Assembly: GCA_937894335.1 (NCBI GenBank)
Contig: CALCRU010000073.1
Span: 1 to 9,060, forward strand
Reading direction: 5' to 3'
Source: an uncultured Treponema sp.
GTDB lineage: Bacteria; Spirochaetota; Spirochaetia; Treponematales; Treponemataceae
DNA: 9,060 nt
The stretch's first letter is position 1. Each line of letters opens with the position of its first letter. The notes beneath the pieces were generated by a model. That model was not told the origin of the DNA. It made no database searches and was given only the letters and a program-made list of their open reading frames with translations. Made by a program: the position numbers and the translations under genes. Below are positions 5,931-9,060 of the stretch, in pieces.

Positions 5931-7598
5931 TCAAGCTAATTGAACCATCTGTGTGTAGGCAGAAAAGAGTTGTTCTTTTGCGTTCTTGAATGACTCTATG
6001 ATTGAAGGGTCAAACTGAGTTCCGCTGGCAGCAAGTATGATGTTAAATGCCTCGTCAAAGCTTCTGGCCGCCTGAAAAGGTCTGTTTGTAGAAACCAAAT
6101 CAAACACTGTGGAAACAGAAACAATTCGTGCAGAAAGAGGTATGGTCTCGCCTCTTAGCCCGCTCAGGTAACCGCTACCGTCCCACCATTCGTGATGGTA
6201 AAGAGTAACTTCTCTTGCAAGTTGATAGTACAGGTCATCCTTGTTATTTACAACCATACGGTCAATCATTTGAGCCCCCATAGCAACATGGGACTTTACA
6301 GACTCGTATTCCTGAGGAGTAAGTTGGTCAGGCTTTTTAAGGATTTCTTCTGCCACAAAGAATTTTCCCACATCGTGCAGGGGGGCAACTTGGATGAGAG
6401 TTTCTATAAAATCATCAGTCATAATATCTTTGTAAAGACCGTCGGCCCGCATCTGTCTGGCCAGAATTGAAGTGTAATTGCTTGAGCGTCTCATGTGGTC
6501 GCCAGAAGATTCATCCCTGTCGCGCAAAAACTGAATTGCTCCAGAAACAGCTTTTGACCTCATGGATTCAATTACAGAGTGAGTATTTACAATGTCTCTC
6601 TGCAACCGAGTGTTGGAAGCGGAAAGTTTAAGATAGGAATTGTGATATTCAGTAACATCATGCAGGCGAAGTATATAACCGTAAACCTGTTCCTGATGTT
6701 CTATTTTTTTTATGTAGGGTTCAAAGACATTCCAGTTTACATACACATAGTGAACATCCTCATGCACCACATTGTTCTGAAAATCGGTAAGTATGGGCGC
6801 TAAAATGTGGGGAAGAGGAACAGGAGATTCATCATCCAAAACGGGGCGGCACTCAGGAAAAAGACTGCATGCATTTTCGTTTGCGGCAACCACAGCAGAT
6901 GAGGCGTTTATTATAAGTAGGGGTTCATCTATTGAATCTACCACACCCTGATAGCGCAAGTCCCTTAGGGTTACAAAACGGTCGCGAGCGGCAAAAACCG
7001 TAATGAAGATTTCGCACACGGCAAGCAGAATAGAAATATAGAAGATTGTTGCATGCAGATGGTAAGCCCACAGATGAATCATAAGAAAAACCTGAGGAAC
7101 AAAGAGCAGTGTAAAAAGAAGGGTCGCATTTTTTTTTGCAGAAGACAGGGGGCAACTTTTATATTTTTTTCTAAACAGAATACACTGAACCACAAGGGGA
7201 AAAATTGCAACCAAACCGCATATTGAAAATAGAACAATACTATGTACCCTTCCAAAAAAGATGCAGGAAACTACATTGCACAGAGCGAGGACTATAAGGA
7301 CAACCGTAAGAGGTTTGGGCAGTTCCATCGTGTACTCAGAGGCAAATACAAAAACTGCGCCAAAAAACAGAATTATTCCAGAAATATACTGCAAGGCCAT
7401 GCCGATTGAGCCAGGCTGCCCCTTGTTAAGAACAAACTCAATAAAGAACCCTAGATGAAAAAGCAAGAGGATGTAAAAGCAAAGGGAAAGATTCTTCTGT
7501 TCTACACCTATACGAGACATGTAGAGAATGCCGAAGCATACAATCGTGGTGACGATGCCTATTGCACTTGATACAAGTAAAAAAGTCTCCGAAAACAT
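5931..7598 (-). CDS. Membrane PAS-HD-GYP protein with a degenerate active site
   Basis: Predicted inner membrane signalling protein of 555 residues. Residues 5-205 form about seven membrane helices, a sensor-like arrangement. A PAS-like domain follows (about 214-320, ending LRLHDVTEYHN), then a short coiled coil (320-350) and an HD-GYP domain (about 355-545). HD-GYP enzymes hydrolyse cyclic di-GMP using metals held by His and Asp residues. Present here are H368, H408-D409 with K412, H437 and H468-H469. Departures from the family: SSGDH where ETGxH is usual (S364 for E, with E363 one place off), GYL (476-478) for GYP, and T497 where the ADVFDAL segment usually has its metal-binding Asp. It may therefore have altered activity or act as a receptor. 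The start at 7598 has AAGAGG five bases upstream. The gene has its own promoter and is followed by copA on the same strand after 79 bp with a separate promoter, so no functional link is implied. Confidence 0.85.
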   Translation of the reverse strand: MFSETFLLVSSAIGIVTTIVCFGILYMSRIGVEQKNLSLCFYILLLFHLGFFIEFVLNKGQPGSIGMALQYISGIILFFGAVFVFASEYTMELPKPLTVVLIVLALCNVVSCIFFGRVHSIVLFSICGLVAIFPLVVQCILFRKKYKSCPLSSAKKNATLLFTLLFVPQVFLMIHLWAYHLHATIFYISILLAVCEIFITVFAARDRFVTLRDLRYQGVVDSIDEPLLIINASSAVVAANENACSLFPECRPVLDDESPVPLPHILAPILTDFQNNVVHEDVHYVYVNWNVFEPYIKKIEHQEQVYGYILRLHDVTEYHNSYLKLSASNTRLQRDIVNTHSVIESMRSKAVSGAIQFLRDRDESSGDHMRRSSNYTSILARQMRADGLYKDIMTDDFIETLIQVAPLHDVGKFFVAEEILKKPDQLTPQEYESVKSHVAMGAQMIDRMVVNNKDDLYYQLAREVTLYHHEWWDGSGYLSGLRGETIPLSARIVSVSTVFDLVSTNRPFQAARSFDEAFNIILAASGTQFDPSIIESFKNAKEQLFSAYTQMVQLA

Positions 7599-7603
7599 TT
7601 TTT

Positions 7604-7609
7604 CCTCTT
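7604..7609 (-). promoter_or_regulatory. Ribosome binding site of the HD-GYP gene
   Basis: AAGAGG on the minus strand ends five bases before the ATG at 7598 and supports that start. Confidence 0.6.
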
Positions 7610-7617
7610 TGGTTTAT

Positions 7618-7646
7618 ATTATACCCCAGTATGTGCAAATGGGCAA
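7618..7646 (-). promoter_or_regulatory. Strong sigma70-like promoter of the HD-GYP gene
   Basis: On the minus strand TTGCCC (7646-7641), a 17-base spacer, then a consensus TATAAT (7623-7618). The leader would be short, about 13 nt, just enough to hold the ribosome binding site. This is the best -10 box in the window. Confidence 0.65.
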
Positions 7647-7668
7647 GTTTAAAATTGTATGTTATCTA

Positions 7669-7687
7669 AAGGAATAAAACAAAGTTT
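7669..7687. repeat. 19-bp direct repeat, left copy (half of a triloop hairpin)
   Basis: AAGGAATAAAACAAAGTTT recurs exactly at 7739-7757, 70 bp away. Here only the left arm, the AAA loop and four bases of the right arm are kept before the sequence diverges, so it reads as a truncated copy of the 7739-7765 hairpin. Confidence 0.8.
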
Positions 7688-7702
7688 AAAAGATGTCCCC
7701 TG

Positions 7703-7729
7703 CGAGAATTCCGCAAAGCGGAATTCTCG
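7703..7729. repeat. Perfect 12-bp triloop hairpin
   Basis: CGAGAATTCCGC (7703-7714), loop AAA (7715-7717), then GCGGAATTCTCG (7718-7729): twelve uninterrupted pairs. No T-run follows on either strand, so it is not a standard terminator. The form suits a dispersed palindromic repeat or an mRNA 3'-end structure for the malFG transcript. Confidence 0.75.
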
Positions 7730-7738
7730 TTAGGAGCC

Positions 7739-7765
7739 AAGGAATAAAACAAAGTTTTATTCCTT
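7739..7765. repeat. Second 12-bp triloop hairpin, overlapping the malG stop
   Basis: AAGGAATAAAAC (7739-7750), loop AAA (7751-7753), then GTTTTATTCCTT (7754-7765): twelve perfect pairs, the same 12-3-12 layout as the hairpin at 7703. The last codons and stop of malG (AAG GAA TAA, minus strand) form one arm. It contains the right copy of the 19-bp direct repeat. It may act as a 3'-end or attenuating structure for malFG; there is no U-tract beyond it. Confidence 0.75.
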
Positions 7766-8602
7766 CACTCCGGCTGCTCCCATGCTCATCATCATTGATT
7801 TCTGCGTAAAGATGAAGAATATGGCAAAGGGAATTGCAATTATAAGGGAACCGGCTGCAAAGTTTGTAAACTCGTTCTTTTTGTCGGTAACAAAAGAGAA
7901 GAGTCCCAATGCAAGAGTCTGTTTTTCGGTTGAGCGAAGAACCATCTTGGGGAAGATAAAGTCCATCCAGGGACCAGTAAAGCTAGAAATTCCCAAGAAG
8001 GTAATAATTGGCTTGGTAATAGGAAGAATAATGGTTGTGTAAATTCTAAAGTGGCTTGCACCGTCAATGCGGGCGGCTTCGTCCAAACTTTTGTTTACAG
8101 TATCCATATAGCTCTTTACCATCCATGTGTTGTAGGGAATGTTGCCTGCAACATAAACAAGCACCAGTCCCCAGAGGGTATCAAGTCCGCCAATGCGAAG
8201 GAGGATTACATAAATTGCAATCATGCCTACGAAAGAAGGGAACACCTGCAAAACAAGAAGGCTCATCAGCAGGGTCTTCTTAAACACAAAGCGAAATCGG
8301 CTAAACACATATGCGCTCAGTGACGAAATTATAACCGTAAGCACAGCAGTCCAAATGGAAATGATGAATGTATTCTTGAACCACTGCCAGTAAGCCGTTT
8401 TGGTAAACAGGTAGTTAAAATGCTCAAATGTAATTCCGTCTCCAAATGGAATTATGTTAAGCGAAGCAATACCGTTTCCCGGAGAGAATGCGGCACTTAC
8501 CGTATAAACGAGGGGATAAAACACCAGGAACGAGATAAGTATAAATACGATGTATATGAGCCCCTTGTTGATGGCTTCCACTGCATGATAATTCTTTTTC
8601 AT
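7757..8602 (-). CDS. malG: Maltose/maltodextrin-type ABC transporter permease, MalG-like
   Basis: Inner membrane permease of a CUT1 family carbohydrate importer, pairing with the MalF-like subunit upstream and, by family rule, with a solute-binding protein and an MsmX/MalK-type ATPase not seen here. The 281 residues are normal for the family, with about six helices (approximately 13-35, 76-100, 108-135, 140-160, 188-208 and 247-268). The EAA loop that docks the ATPase is at 175-194: EAARIDGA with LP at 193-194. The C-terminus MSMGAAGVKE resembles MalG/MdxG proteins. The start at 8602 overlaps the malF stop in ATGA, with GGAAGG six bases upstream, so the two are translationally coupled. Another oligosaccharide of the same family is possible as substrate; maltose is favoured mainly by the partner's sequence. 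Confidence 0.88.
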   Translation of the reverse strand: MKKNYHAVEAINKGLIYIVFILISFLVFYPLVYTVSAAFSPGNGIASLNIIPFGDGITFEHFNYLFTKTAYWQWFKNTFIISIWTAVLTVIISSLSAYVFSRFRFVFKKTLLMSLLVLQVFPSFVGMIAIYVILLRIGGLDTLWGLVLVYVAGNIPYNTWMVKSYMDTVNKSLDEAARIDGASHFRIYTTIILPITKPIITFLGISSFTGPWMDFIFPKMVLRSTEKQTLALGLFSFVTDKKNEFTNFAAGSLIIAIPFAIFFIFTQKSMMMSMGAAGVKE

Positions 8603-9060
8603 ACTTCACCTTCCTTGAATGCTTTTGTCTGTCTAAACTGGAAAATTGCAAACGGAGCAAGAACAACAAAGATGAGTACTGCAATAACAGAAGCATAGTT
8701 GTACTTGAGCAGCGTGATTGTAATTTTGTAAATCCATGTAACAAGAATGTCTGTACCGCCAGCAAGTGTAGTCGTAGAATCTGCAACGGTAGGATCGCCT
8801 CCAGTAAGGAAGTAGATGATTCCAAAGTTATTGATGTTATGGGTAAAGCTCATGATAATAAGCGGCATTGTCTGATACAGAACAAGGGGCAGAGTAATAT
8901 GGCGCATAACCTGACTATTTGTAGCACCGTCAATTTTTGCGGCTTCAAACAGGTCGGCAGGAATTGCAGTCATTGTTCCCATAGTAAGCAGCATAAAATA
9001 TCCAAAGCCAGCCCACAAATTAATAATTACGCAGACAATCTGAGCCAGATGAGGACTACC
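8599..9060 (-). CDS. malF: Maltose/maltodextrin-type ABC transporter permease, MalF-like (partial)
   Basis: C-terminal 153 residues of a CUT1 family permease; the frame runs open through the right edge, so the N-terminus lies outside the window. The EAA loop is visible as EAAKIDGA (39-46 of the visible part) followed by LPLVL. After it come FTHNINNFGIIYFLTGGDPT, an ILVTWIYKIT segment, and a last membrane helix ending FRQTKAFKEGEV. The NNF-IYFLTGG block, the D-IL-TWIYK-T segment and the KYNYASVIAVLIF tail are characteristic of MalF/MdxF of maltose and maltodextrin importers. A TTG at 9018 could be misread as a start, but the coding similarity continues upstream of it. Its stop overlaps the malG start by four bases, and the malG ribosome binding site lies within its last codons. 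Confidence 0.85.
   Translation of the reverse strand, partial: GSPHLAQIVCVIINLWAGFGYFMLLTMGTMTAIPADLFEAAKIDGATNSQVMRHITLPLVLYQTMPLIIMSFTHNINNFGIIYFLTGGDPTVADSTTTLAGGTDILVTWIYKITITLLKYNYASVIAVLIFVVLAPFAIFQFRQTKAFKEGEV

Noticed and set aside
7703..7765. CRISPR-like or classical intrinsic terminator interpretation of the repeats after malG
   Set aside because: There are only two to three units, without regular spacers, and no U-tract follows either hairpin, so neither label fits.
8457..8825. 122-codon minus-strand open frame spanning the malF-malG junction
   Set aside because: It is an alternative frame of two clearly recognisable permease genes, which account for the coding signal.
9016..9018. 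TTG as start codon of the MalF-like permease
   Set aside because: The frame is open to the window edge with plausible permease sequence upstream, and a complete MalF has a further large N-terminal membrane region, so this is an internal Leu codon.

Overview
The window looks like ordinary chromosome from a moderate-to-low G+C anaerobic bacterium. A host-associated spirochaete of the Treponema type is my best guess. The reasons are the gene content (TolC-type outer membrane protein, maltose-type MalFG permeases, membrane-anchored HD-GYP protein, Clostridia-like CopA), strong AGGAGG-type ribosome binding sites and sigma70-like promoters. This assignment is inference; no rRNA or tRNA gene is present to settle it.

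Layout. Plus strand: a TolC-family outer membrane efflux protein (67-1476), possibly translationally coupled to the tail of an upstream gene, then an AMP-forming acyl-CoA synthetase (1606-3282) with its own promoter. The two halves converge at about 3300, where a hairpin lies between the stop codons. Minus strand, read from the right edge: the end of a MalF-like permease (9060-8599) overlaps a MalG-like permease (8602-7757) by four bases. A 158-bp gap follows with two perfect 12-bp triloop hairpins, a 19-bp direct repeat and a strong promoter. That promoter serves a 7TM-PAS-HD-GYP protein (7598-5931). A 79-bp gap with a second promoter then leads to a Cu(I) P-type ATPase, CopA (5851-3344).

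The genes form separate functional units rather than one pathway: envelope export (TolC), carboxylic acid activation (acyl-CoA synthetase), copper export (CopA), cyclic-di-GMP-related signalling (HD-GYP) and maltose/maltodextrin import (MalFG). There is no CRISPR array, transposase, integrase, phage gene, toxin-antitoxin pair or obvious defence island.

Three points deserve a second look. First, the last 72 codons of copA encode a complete CopZ-like copper chaperone, with its own AUG and an ideal Shine-Dalgarno inside the ATPase frame, so one gene may make both the pump and a free chaperone. Second, the HD-GYP domain lacks several conserved metal-site and signature residues. Third, the gap after malG holds hairpins of matching architecture that look like copies of an intergenic repeat family. 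The tolC gene is also visibly more AT-rich than its neighbours.
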